Shown here: piece by piece, positions 31,716-41,979 of the stretch
Layout of the letters: the number at the start of each line of letters is the position of its first letter
Position numbering within the stretch: position 1 is the first letter of the stretch
DNA from: Septoria linicola
Taxonomy: Eukaryota > Ascomycota > Dothideomycetes > Mycosphaerellales > Mycosphaerellaceae
Assembly (NCBI GenBank): GCA_024114885.1
Contig: CP099419.1
Location: forward strand, 4,154,001-4,218,000
DNA length: 64,000 nt
Reading direction: 5' to 3'
Translations under genes and position numbers: made by a program
Notes under the pieces: model-generated
Told to the model about the DNA's origin: nothing
Databases searched by the model: none
The model's input: only the letters and a program-made list of their open reading frames with translations

Positions 31716-32592
31716 ATGTCGGACAGCAGCTCTGAGGAGGAAGTAACACGACAGTCGCCGAGTCAACCGAAGGTCTCAAAGCCCACTGTCGTGTTCGAGG
31801 ATCCCGATGCTCATACCGGCATCACTCTCGTCGATGGCCTCCGAATTGTCTTTGGCCTGATCTTGCTGAGTGGACTTCTCAGCTATTTTGTCACTGGCGA
31901 CAGCGTAGTCTGGGGCTACAATGCCTGGTGGACAAAGCCGCGAGCTGTCGCCGCACGTTTGGTAAGCACCACATCGATGGATGTATATCACGTCTAGTAC
32001 CTAACTGTTCCAGCGTGGCCCCGTAATCTTGACTGATGCCCAGCTCCTGCACTATAATGGCGAAGATGAGTCTCTGCCCATCTATCTCGCTTTGAACAGT
32101 ACAATCTACGACGTTTCCTCCAACCCGCGCATCTATGGTCCCGGTGGCATGTACGCCGTCTTCTCTGGTCGAGATGCCGCGCGTGGCTTCGTCACAGGCT
32201 GTTTTGCTGAAGACAATGTCCCGGATGTACGAGGTCTTGAGTGGCAGTTCGTTCCTCGTGATGTGCCTACATACGAGGAGAAGAGTGATGAAGATCTCAC
32301 CGAGCAGATGAGAACGTACCGAAAAGAGTCGATAGAGAAGGGATTTCAAGAAGTCCGTGGCACAATACAGCATTGGCAGAAGGTCTTCAGAGGAGAGACC
32401 AAGAAGGACTATTTCGAGGTCGGACGCATCACGGGCAGGAAGCCAGAGACAGGACCGGTGAAAGAGTTGTGTGCTAATGCCGCGAAGAAGAGGCCGAAAG
32501 AGGGCTTCGAGAAATGGATGCAGAAGAGAAGGTTGGCTAAGGCAAAGGCGAAGAAAGAAGCAAAGGCCGAGACTGCACACGATGAGGTGTAA
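31716..32592 (+). CDS. Cytochrome b5-like haem/steroid-binding (MAPR/Dap1-type) membrane protein
   Basis: Two exons, 31716-31961 and 32014-32592, with a 52-bp intron (GTAAGC donor, CTAACTG branch), about 274 residues. An acidic N-terminus (MSDSSSEEEVTRQS) precedes one membrane helix (LRIVFGLILLSGLLSYFVTG). A MAPR-type b5 fold follows: GPVILTDAQLLHYNGEDESL, PIYLALNSTIYDVSSNPRIY, then the hallmark YGPGGMYAVFSGRDAARGF. A long basic C-terminal extension ends in Lys/Ala-rich helices. MAPR proteins bind haem through tyrosines rather than the b5 histidines. Relatives (yeast Dap1, PGRMC1) support sterol P450 enzymes at the ER. This protein is longer than Dap1, and its exact partner is not inferable. 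Confidence 0.88.
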
Positions 32593-33118
32593 GAACCAAC
32601 GGACCGACAAACTAATTGCGATAGCTTCTGCAACATTCCCAGCCCAATCGAGGGCGAAGGCCCTCACCATCATGGAATGTCTGATTCGAACCACCTCCGG
32701 GTGGCTCATTTTGAGCCGCTGCAAGCAGCATGGCGTGGGCCTTGCACTGCTACTGGAAGCACGAGGAGTACATTGATACCACATATGACGAGATGTGAGA
32801 GCACCTCATCGACACACTACATCCCGCCTTATTCTCTGAAATTGTGATGGCGAGAGCGCTTACCTTTGCTGCATGTCCAACTCACCGGACTTTAACGGAA
32901 TTCTTCTGGAGCGGCGGGATATAGCATGTCATGGCTTGAGTGCTACTTACAGAGACGGTGACCACCGTGAGCGATGTCGTTACGCTTGTCTGCAGCCACA
33001 TGGCTAAAGGCCTCGGCTACAGCACTTCCTGCTAACGTACTCGACACCAATGCACTTGTTCTCTGCCCTTGAGGTGGTCGGCCTGCACACGCAATGCTTC
33101 ACATGGCGCTCGTTCCAC
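32593..33118. other. Intergenic between convergent genes
   Basis: 3' flanks of the MAPR-like gene and the minus-strand hypothetical. No protein-like frame, repeat or RNA gene seen. Confidence 0.4.
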
Positions 33119-33706
33119 TCAAGCATTCTTCATATTCCTCAGGGCCCGTCCGGCGCGCAAGGTGTGTCGGCGATCCTGGAAGCTTTCCCGCTTCGAGACC
33201 CGGTCTTTCCATTCAACGGCGCTCTGTTCCGCTCCCGACTTCTCTTCCATCTCAATTTCTTCCCATGGACGCAGGAGGTGAGCTCTGAGAGAATCTGCAG
33301 CCTCCTGGATCTGCGCTCCACGACCCTCATTGTACCAAGGTACGTGGAAGGAGATGTCGACTTCTTTGACTGGTAATCGAGCTAGCTTGTGGAGGCCGCC
33401 GAATGACGTGGTATCTGCTCCAGTCACAATGATGCTCAGACGTTTGACATTGACAAGATCCTTCAATTCTCCACTGGTAATCGATGCCCCGGGGTAGTAC
33501 CCGTCGAGGAGAATGGTGAACCGCTTGAGAGCCTCCCTCTGAGGCTTGATCAGGGTACGCAGGAAGAGCGTGAAGGCCTGAACTTCGACAACGTCATTGA
33601 CAGTGGTGAACTAGAGCAAAGCAGCTTCGTTGCGTTTGTGTGAAAGGATATTGCTCGATACACGATGCCTGTTGGCCAGACGGACCTCGATGCGTGGACC
33701 TGTCAT
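33119..33706 (-). CDS. Hypothetical fungal protein, 2EXR-like
   Basis: Modelled as two exons, 33706-33662 and 33610-33119, with a 51-bp intron (GTATCG donor, pyrimidine-rich GCTCTAG acceptor). This removes an otherwise in-frame TAG and gives about 178 residues. Exon 2 reads TTVNDVVEVQAFTLFLRTLI, then KRFTILLDGYYPG and VKRLSIIVTGADTTSF. That rhythm resembles the second half of fungal 2EXR/F-box-like proteins, where a framed measurement of leucine-rich strands follows the NVF motif. The typical PELRN-type start is not visible. It is unclear whether this is complete or the relic of a longer gene. Confidence 0.45.
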
Positions 33707-33969
33707 GGCACCACAAAACGGACAAGGTGTGAGACAGCAGCAGGTGTAGCGGTGTAGCGAGCTTGTGATCCGGGGGAGCTCGTGGCCAATACCCGGCATA
33801 TGTTAACACACTGGACAACCGCAGACTTCGAGCACCACAAGGTAAGCTCGGCCGGATCCTGGCCGAGGACCCCTCCCTCTTGAAAGGACGAGCTTCTTCC
33901 CAGAAGTTTCTTCCTGCAAGTGCCAAAATCAAAGCAGAACGCGGCCGTCTTCGAAGCTCGGCTCCCAAG

Positions 33970-34539
33970 ATGCCAGACGGAGCGACAATTACTCGTATAA
34001 AACCGGATGACCATGCTGCTTTCATGTCACTCGCAATCGAACAAGCTCTTCTTGACACGTCACATTCAGCTCCTGGCAAGTATCGCGTAGGAGCTGTTTT
34101 GATCAATCAGGATACTGGCGAAATCGTGTCTACTGGCTACGCTCTGGAACTTCCCGGCAATATGGCAGAAGATGTCGGGTCAACACATGCTGAACAATGC
34201 TGCTTCATGAAAGTGGCGCAGCAACACGGGCTACCAATTGCACGTGCAGAGACTCATATTGAGGATGCACTGCCCAAGCGGACTGTGATCTACACGACTA
34301 TGGCACCTTGCCACAAAAGGTCTGTGCCAGGCGCGCGGACGTGCTGTGAAAGGATGGTAGAATTGAAAGCGAGGCTGAAGACTGTCTACGTTGGCATGGC
34401 ACATTTACAAGAGAATGCGGCAGATAAAGATGCCGGGAGAAAGCAGTTGGAGGCAGAGGGAATTAAAGTCATTGACTTGGAACACATGAGGGACGCGTGC
34501 TATGTAGCTGCAACAGGTGAATCTGTACACAAGGCATAG
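33970..34539 (+). CDS. Cytidine-deaminase-fold protein, RIB2/DRAP-deaminase-like
   Basis: Intronless, 189 residues from the first ATG (MPDGATITRIKPDDHAAFM). Zinc-site motifs are clear: HAEQCCF supplies His and the catalytic Glu, and TTMAPCHKRSVPGARTCC supplies the two Cys ligands. The wide C-x10-C spacing matches the deaminase domain at the C-terminus of fungal Rib2 rather than the usual PCxxC of nucleoside deaminases. Rib2 deaminates the pyrimidine intermediate of riboflavin synthesis, but there it is fused to a pseudouridine-synthase-like domain, absent here. A stand-alone paralogue is likely. Substrate is inferred, not shown. Confidence 0.82.
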   Translation: MPDGATITRIKPDDHAAFMSLAIEQALLDTSHSAPGKYRVGAVLINQDTGEIVSTGYALELPGNMAEDVGSTHAEQCCFMKVAQQHGLPIARAETHIEDALPKRTVIYTTMAPCHKRSVPGARTCCERMVELKARLKTVYVGMAHLQENAADKDAGRKQLEAEGIKVIDLEHMRDACYVAATGESVHKA

Positions 34540-34784
34540 TAGTATCTGTTCATATTCTTAACTGTCAGCTAGCTCTCACCGAGTGGAGTGTCCTATCTCG
34601 TTCCTAGCGCTGATCGCAGCACATAAACCTCAGTCTCATTCGTGATAACATCGAATCCATTTACCCAAGAAACGAGCTCTGCTCTAGAGCTATAGTCTCA
34701 TCTTGAACGCCATTCCTTCCTTCAGAAACGCCTCGCTATGCCAAACCAAACTCCCATATCCCACTCTCAGATCCGGATTATCTT

Positions 34785-35246
34785 TCAACAAAGCAACGCA
34801 TCATCATAATCCACCCCATTAAACAACCCCAACACTACATCCAGCATCGGTCCTCTCAATTCCATCGCAGACTGTGTATCGTCGTCCTCTCCGCCAAACA
34901 TTCGTTTATCGCGAGATTTGGCTGATTCTGATCTGCACAATCGCGGAGTTTTCGAGGGAGCGCCCGTTGTGGGATGATGTGTGGTGGCGGACGTGAGGAT
35001 GTGGTGTGGGAGAGCGGAGTAGTTGTATGGTGGTGAGAGATTTGGATGATAGACTGGAGTCGTTGCTGGGATTGGAAGCTGGGTTTGAGGCTGTTGTCTC
35101 TGTTGCTGTTGTTGCTGTATCATTGCTCTGCGCGAAGAATTGGATCGATGACGAGTTCGTTTTCGGTTTTGTTGTTTTTGTGCCATTATTGTTTCGGGTT
35201 CGTATGATAGAGTGTAGTATGGTGTGTAGTCCAGACGAGCGTTCAT
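34785..35246 (-). CDS. Hypothetical small Gln/Pro-rich protein
   Basis: A 153-codon frame starting MNARLDYTPYYTLSYE; a second ATG (MAQKQQNRKRTRHRS) is equally possible. It has a basic stretch, a short polyQ run (IQQQQQQRQQPQTQ), a Pro/His-rich middle and an ordered-looking end (ELRGPMLDVVLGLFNGVDYDD). Just past the stop, another frame is open for about 33 codons and looks like protein (KDNPDLRVGYGSLVWHSEAF), down to a TAG at 34690. A one-base deletion near 34800 may have cut off the real C-terminus. No family recognised. Confidence 0.5.
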   Translation of the reverse strand: MNARLDYTPYYTLSYEPETIMAQKQQNRKRTRHRSNSSRRAMIQQQQQQRQQPQTQLPIPATTPVYHPNLSPPYNYSALPHHILTSATTHHPTTGAPSKTPRLCRSESAKSRDKRMFGGEDDDTQSAMELRGPMLDVVLGLFNGVDYDDALLC

Positions 35247-36132
35247 GGTCTCTGCGATGCTTTGGGTTTTGCTTATTCTGCTAATGAAGAGTAGAGACTG
35301 TAGTCAAGGAGATTCGTTATGCGTGGTTGTGCCGCAGCAAAAAAAGACAGAGGGAGATGGCAGTATGGGACTATAGTTATACTTACGGAGTTGGAGAGAG
35401 AGATAAGTCTCACCACATGGTGACTAGATATGAGTCTATCGCTAGCCATGGTCCGAGTTCGGCACACCGAAGTCAATAGAGTACCAGAAGGCTCATGCTG
35501 TCATCGAATCTTCTGCGAAGTTTCGTAGAATGTTCGTTGTTCTCCAACTCGGCCAGGCTGTGGTGCTGGCATGGACGTGAGTCACTTGCTTTTGGGCGCT
35601 GATGTGGAGGAACTTTTGGGCATGTGACCTGTGCTCGGACGTCGCCACTTTTAGGCAGTATTGGATATTGGTCCTGGGCATACCGCTGACCATATTTTCT
35701 GACATTATTGACTGATGTGTGATCAATTCGTCGCCTTGATGCCTTGCGGACATTTGACAAGGCTGCACGATTTTCGTCGAACGTAGAGCTTGGGTATTCA
35801 TGTGATACGAATGACTACAGTACACACTATTGATGCTTTCTGGATTTCTGACTACCAGTTGATGGCGCACATTGCTCGTACAATCGTCTTGGTTTCATGC
35901 TGAGCCGCAACAAAAGTTAATCTTACATGTCAAGTTATGCTTTGATCACAGCATGATGCCGGCAAATGCTGTGAACGCATGCATGGTAGCCTAGCAGGTG
36001 CCTCCCTTCTGGGCTTCCTGATCCCTGACTTAGAGATTGGAAGAAGCCGCGTTTCCGTTGTCGTTCACGTGCAAAGCAGATGTGATCGATGCCTGCGGTG
36101 ACAGTCGTCTGGCTGGCAATGTAGTGGCCGGC
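35247..36132. other. Intergenic, no supported gene
   Basis: Two overlapping minus-strand frames (about 35473-35870) are open but show no family signal or splice structure. Base composition is ordinary, with no RIP signature. Confidence 0.4.
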
Positions 36133-36809
36133 CTATTTCGCAGAAACGGCATACACAGGCGCGTATATCATCTGATCTGGTATTTGCGTGCCAGAGATGG
36201 ACTCCGAGGATTCGGTCAAAGCAGTAGGAGCGGTGGAACCGGTGGAACCTGCTTCAGAGACAGGACTGTCGTAGTGTACATATGTTTCGTTGACGATGAA
36301 TTTGCTGAAGGTCGTGACGCGGTCGTATGGATCTTTGCCAACGCTTGTGGAAGAGTCAGCTAAAAGAAAAGGCACCATGACCCCGGGTAGACTCACGAAG
36401 GATCATCAAATCTGTCCTGAACGCCAACAACAAAGTCTCGTGCGCTCGTCCAGCTGTCAATGAACCATGTGATCGTCTGACTTTTATCGCATCGTAGCTG
36501 AGGAAATGATTAGCCAAAGGCAGCCGCGACAGAATGTTGTCTTCTTACGGCCTGGTTGCTGACTGGCCAGTCTTTCTTGGTATGGTCCCACTCGCCTCTG
36601 CATTCCGCCACGCTCTGAGATGCTAATGGTTCGGGATTCTTCACGCTGAACGACAGGAGAGTCTTCCCTGTTGCAGTGTCGTTGATCACTAGTTTGCTGA
36701 TTTCAAGATTTGGGTTCGTGGACAGGAATGCCGCGGCTTCTGCAAGAGGATGTGCGACTGCAGCAGCGGCGAAGAATGCGGCGCCGCCAACGATATTTGC
36801 AAAGAGCAT
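36133..36809 (-). CDS. Small secreted protein, unknown function
   Basis: Three exons, 36809-36549, 36497-36397 and 36343-36133. The two introns of 51 and 53 bp have GTAAGA and GTGAGT donors, the first with a GCTAATC branch, and all phases agree. About 190 residues. The N-terminus is a strong signal peptide (MLFANIVGGAAFFAAAAVAHP). The mature part has two cysteines (ECRGEW, LRCDKS) that could pair, Trp-rich central strands (ITWFIDSWTSARDFVV, YDRVTTFSKFIVNETYV) and a Ser/Thr-rich tail. No membrane helix or GPI signal follows. Size and architecture fit a secreted effector or wall protein, but I recognise no family. Confidence 0.75.
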
Positions 36810-38262
36810 GTTGGGACTGTCTTCGTGATCTCGGAAGTGCTTTGGGTGGGCGATTCCCTGAATGTCGTGAGGAGAGGATGAAGTAGAAAAGACTAGCAGT
36901 CGTGTCGCGCGTTGACTGTAACGAGTGAGCGAATGACGATCTGTTCCGTACTGTACAACCCTGGCGGTGGTAACAGCTCGAGACAAACAGACGCTGAGTG
37001 CGACGAAAGCTTCAGTTGAAGTAGCACAGAACGATAGAACGAAACTCTCTCATCAGCGAACGATTGTGGAGTTGCTGAAGGTCATCATTGGAAGTACGCA
37101 ATTGCCCGCTCGCTCGCAAGGAACATCGCAACGACGGTACACCCTTCCACCAGTAGCGATCTTCAGGTACAGGAGTGGAGACCATGATGTTGCTGCGTAT
37201 GGCCTGTAAGGCAGCACGAGATGCTCTGGGTCGAGAGATGCAAGCAACTCTTCATTGGTCGCGTCGATTCAGGGTCTGCCGGGTTCTGCAAGTCTTTCTT
37301 CGCGGAAAGCACGATCTTCATATTTGGTGAGGGAGTTGACGTCGCCGCATTCGAGAACCTAGCGATGCTACGCAAGTCAAGTCATGTCGTTGCTGGCAGA
37401 TACTTCTTTGATGTAGTTCGCTTTCTCCGCCCAGATACCGAAGATCGTGGGCCTCACGGGCCCACAGACACAGATGTGAAGGCGGCTCTTTGCGACAAGG
37501 CGATATGACAGGCCTCTCCTTTAAGACGTCCAGGAGGCTGGTCTTGGCAGAAAAGCTAAAGTGACTTGCATGATTGGCACAGCCACAAGTTGCTGCCCTC
37601 AAATAGCCGAGTGTCATTTCCGCAGGTGTTTGCTAGGAGTAATCGGCAAAATCGAAGTGCCACGCAGATGGGATCAGCCGCTGCTATTATTGGCCTTGGT
37701 ACCAACGGGCTGTCACCGCTGCACACTTCATGCAGCTGTGCGCCCCGTGTGAGAGCTCGTGTTCCAGCAAGACTGCTATATAGCGACTGAGATGCCACTC
37801 GGTCGTCAAGCTGAAGCAGAGGAGGAGAGAAGAGGAATAGCAGCCACAGGCAAGGACGGGAGCTTATAATTTATACATGGCGAGTTTGGCATAGCTCAGC
37901 ACCAGGCTCGCATTGGCAGCCGAGCACCGGATGCACCGAGTGGAAAGCCGGGCTGATGCCATTTGGCTTGCGAAGTGGTTTTGTAGTCGTCTACTATCCG
38001 TGACGTGCTCTGCTGCAGTTATATCGTCGTCCATATCGTTCTTCGCCCACGGACGCTGCAGCACCCAGCGAGACTTGGGCCGTCACAGACGTTGCAACGA
38101 GAGCAAACGTTTCCCTCGTGCCTTGCTGTTTTTATCCTCTCGTTCGCCGCTTGGGCCCCATCCGAGAGCTCCACCACCCCTCCTACAACCCGGCACAGGT
38201 GGACATTATTTGTCTTCAAGAAGCGCGTTTTGGTGACTGAGAGCGCGCGAGAGGGCGTGGAC
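36810..38262. other. Long intergenic stretch
   Basis: About 1.45 kb between divergent genes. Several open frames under 110 codons exist on both strands but none has a family signal. The last 200 bp are pyrimidine-rich (tcctctcgttcgccgcttgg and similar) and likely the promoter and leader of the following gene. Confidence 0.4.
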
Positions 38263-41215
38263 ATGCGGAAGTCCCTACGAGCAGCGCTCTCTGGCAACAA
38301 CAAAGCCAGTCCGTCGAGCTTCGATCACCCAGGTACGCTGCATACTATTCCGTTCGTCCTCTTATCTGCCTCTCTCCCTCACTCACCCTGCCCGCCGCTC
38401 TTGCACCACTATTGGCGGAGACCGTTGGGCTGGGCCAGCATTGGCGCTGCACGTCAGCTATATTGAGGGCCATCATGCCGCAGCACGAGCACGCGCGCAT
38501 CTGAGGCACACCCACATATATTGAGAACACACCCTTCACCCGATACCTGCTGGCTCCCAGACAGACGTCGCCGCTGCCTTTGTGTTTCATCGTCAACGGA
38601 CTGCATCCACACTCTATATCCCTGCTGCAGCACACTCCCGCCATCCTGGCTGCTGGCCCGCAACTCGCCCGCTGTTCGATAGACTCTCGGCGAGGCTCAT
38701 GTGCTAATACTCAATCGACGGCTCAATAGACCTGCCTTTTGCTCCTCCCAGCCAAGCAACTCCTCGAGGCAGCGCGAGCAGCAACAGCAATAACAAAACT
38801 TCTCAGCAGCACGGCGCTCGGTCCATCACCGCCAGCAGTCTGCATCGCAGGGCCAGCACGCACAATATCCTGCATACAGGGAAGACTGTCGGCAAGATCC
38901 TTTAGCGGCTCTATTCTAATATTAACCAGATCGCCGAGCAGCGTCTCCTCCCACCCCGACAAGCGAACAACACCCGCTGCCACAGCCCGACACTGGCTTC
39001 TCACGATCCCAGACGGTGCGAAGAGCTGGCGACGGTAGTAGCAGTGCTAGCTACAGCACGAGCTCGCATCAATCCTACTCACCGCACAGTCCCTCCTACC
39101 AGTCTGCTCCTTCCGAGGTAGACCCGGCGGGCCACTTCCCTTCGCCGACTGACCAGCCTGAGTACTCCCACACATCGGCGCTCCAACCCACCAGCAGCAC
39201 ATCGCCGTCGCTGTCCATGAGTGCGCACGCGGGAGGCGCACCTGGCAAGACTTCTTCCGACTCCGGCAACGCACCCGCCGCCCTGGATCGTTGGTCGCAG
39301 CGCCGGCTGCAGCGGTTGAATACCGAGCAGGGCTTCCGCGAGCAGCGGCAGGGCGGGCAGAGCGTGCTCAGTCCGCCTGCCACTGCTGTCAACAACGACC
39401 AGCAGCCTTACATACAGCCCGGCGGACACGCGCAGTATCCCAACGCGGACGCTCAGCCTGCACAGCCCCTGCACCAGCATCAGCCGCACCATCAATCGGG
39501 CAGCAGTTACCAGGCTTCTCGAAGTGGTTCCGTTGCCTCGACACAACCCAATGCAGGCCTTGCCATACAGACGCAGAACACAAGTAACCCTCCGCTGAGA
39601 TCGCCCGCCTTCCAGACCAAGGCGCAAGCGCATTCGCACCAACAACAGCAGCAGCAGCAGCAACAGCAGCAGGAATACTCCCCGCCCGAAAGTCACTCTC
39701 ACTATACCGCCGACAACGCCAACAGGCCGGCACTGAACCAGGCCCGCAGCTTCTCGGCGCAGACCGACGACTCTTCGTCAATGTCGAACAATGGCGCCAT
39801 GCAGCCAAAGGTGGTGCGGAATGGCAACAACAGGCAAAGTGTGCATAACGATCTGAGATCACGAGAAGGATCGCATTCAACACAGGGAGGCCAGGCAGCA
39901 TTTAGCACTGCAGTCGTGCCTCCGGGCAGCCAGGGCCAGCCATATAAGGGCAGTGGACAACAGCAGCAGCAACAACAACAGCCACATGCGCAACAGCAGC
40001 AGGGTGAAGTAGGCAGAGCTACACCGCAGCCTCTGACCATCGCAGATGAGATGAACGACGATGAGGTGACACAGCTAGTCAAAGACCACAAGGAGCTTCG
40101 TATGTATAACCTTAATCGCTGTGCTGACTGTGTTTGCTGACCACAGAACAGGTGAGAAGTACACCAAGGTCAAGAAGTACTACTTTGAAAAGGAAGATCA
40201 AGTCAAACAGCTACAGAACAGTTTGGCACATCAGCGCCTGGCACAATCTCGAACCTCACTTGACGACAGCGAGTACACGACACGATTCAATCGACTAGAT
40301 GGACTGGTGGCGCAACTGGCATTCAGCATACGAAAAAGCTGGAAAAGCATACCACACTGGCTTGTGGCATCGGTGAACAGGGATGCTGTAGCTACGGGTA
40401 AGCAGGAGATGACTGCCGCCGGCAGGGCGTTCATATCGAACTGGCTGGTGGACGAAGTCTTCCACAAGTATTTCCACCCAGACCTCGAGCCCTCACTATC
40501 GGCACAGCTGCGAAGCATTCAAATGAACATTCGGCGATATGCGCCACTTGCGCAGAGCACTGAGGAGGAGGAATATTTGACCTCGAAAGTCGTCAACTGG
40601 AGACTGGCCACACTAGATGGACTAGCCGAGACACTTCGATCACCGCAATGTCCGGAAAACCGACAACGACTTACTGATTCCCTAAAAGATGGCTTGGTTT
40701 CCGCTCTTGCTCAACACCTACAAGACCCGCCTCCTTCTGACCTTGAGGGAGGTGTTCACATGATTGTTGAACTTGTTGTCAGCATTGCCATTCATCTTCC
40801 GCTCGAAAGCAGAGACGTGAGCATTGAGTACTTCCCACCTGGTTACAGCATCATGCCGGACCAGATGAAGGTAGAGTCGGGCATTCCACCTCTGGTCACA
40901 TCCATTGCGGACGACCAGGCAGAGCGGGCCAGCATGAAGAGCGCCGCGAGCGATGTTACAGATATGACCGATAGTAACCCTGACCAGTCCACCGCTCGAA
41001 GGGAGAAGAGAAGCATGCTCAGTGCTATCACAGGGAGCAAGCCTAAGCCTGGCAAGCACGTGGGCGCAGGTGCTTCTTCTGGCAGCCTAGGACGTCCAGA
41101 GAGTGCTCAAGGCATGAAGGAGGATCTGCCTCCGCGCGTGCGTATGGCTGCCGGCATCGGTGTTTCTGTTCGAGGACGAGCTATCTTGGTCAAGGCACCT
41201 GTGTTCAGCACGTAA
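38263..41215 (+). CDS. Large Gln/Ser-rich fungal protein with conserved C-terminal helical domain
   Basis: Four exons: 38263-38332, 38730-38891, 38930-40099 and 40152-41215, about 821 residues. The first intron is long (397 bp). The second is only 38 bp and has a GC donor (G|GCAAGA), chosen because it is the only phase-consistent link. The third is canonical (GTATGT). The N-terminal 450 residues are low-complexity, with polyQ runs near 39640-39675 and 39958-40000. A coil (EKYTKVKKYYFEKEDQVKQL) then leads to a conserved region, SIRKSWKSIPHWLVASVNRD, then FISNWLVDEVFHKYFHPDLE, ending RMAAGIGVSVRGRAILVKAP. I recall this C-terminal pattern from conserved filamentous-fungal proteins of unknown function. 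No catalytic motif is visible; a scaffold role is plausible only. Confidence 0.8.
39640..39675 (+). repeat. CAG/CAA microsatellite coding polyQ
   Basis: A near-perfect run of CAA and CAG codons in the large Gln-rich gene, with a second run around 39958-40000. Mixed codons make it less slippage-prone than pure CAG. Length variation between strains would be expected. Confidence 0.8.
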
Positions 41216-41979
41216 CACAATCGATCTGACGATCGCCGAATTTAGGGTTCACATCTGGAAGCGCAACTGTATCGGACATCCGCACCTGATTGCGCCTTAC
41301 GCCATCCGCGTACAGATCCGGTCTGATCAATGTGCGGCAGCCTTGGAACAGCTATATCAGCAATCGGCTTCTTGCGACCTACCTTCACGGATCCAATTTG
41401 GGAGGATCCTTCAGTATGAGATACCCTTTGCTTTGTTGAAATTGCGATTTGCCCAGAATCGTGTGTCGTGACGCATGGGCGAGGAGCTGCTTGGGAATGT
41501 GAAACGACATATCCAGAAGACGGGTGAATCGGCAAGGTTGAAAACGAGGTTGAACCGGAGCGACTTGGTGGTGGGCTTGACCCAAAACACTATTTTGGAG
41601 CACAGTGGATGTGTTTGTCACCTGGGACATGGCAGGAAATTCTTACGCCGTGTCGACATCTGCGGCCCATTGCGCTTCAGCCGCGACGTGGGATGAGCTG
41701 TAGCTGGTGTTCATGCGATACGCTCGACGGCCCGCTCAACGATGGAAGATAGCTTCGTCAAGAAAGAGCTTGATTCGGTCGCTTTGCACCATCCTCTAAA
41801 AACCTCCACACTGTGATCCATGACTCGCTTACGTGGAGGCCCACTTCGGCAACACCATATCTTGTCTGCTGTACACCCTCCTTTCGTGATGCCGATGCTT
41901 GCCTCAGCCGAGAGGTGAGCATGCTGATAACAAGAATAGAAAGGATGTAAGTAGGAGCATTCCACGAATCCTGTATGCA
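41216..41979. other. Intergenic, no supported gene
   Basis: Open frames of about 70-110 codons on both strands lack any recognisable family. The last part is presumably the promoter of the APH-type gene. Confidence 0.4.

Noticed and set aside
33611..33613. In-frame TAG in the 2EXR-like hypothetical at first looked like a third nonsense mutation.
   Set aside because: It sits in a pyrimidine-rich GCTCTAG acceptor, and a GTATCG donor 51 bp upstream in phase 0 gives an intron that removes it.
39079..39702. Long minus-strand frame of 207 codons with a run of leucines.
   Set aside because: It is the complement of the CAG/CAA polyQ and repetitive coding sequence of the Gln-rich gene on the plus strand.
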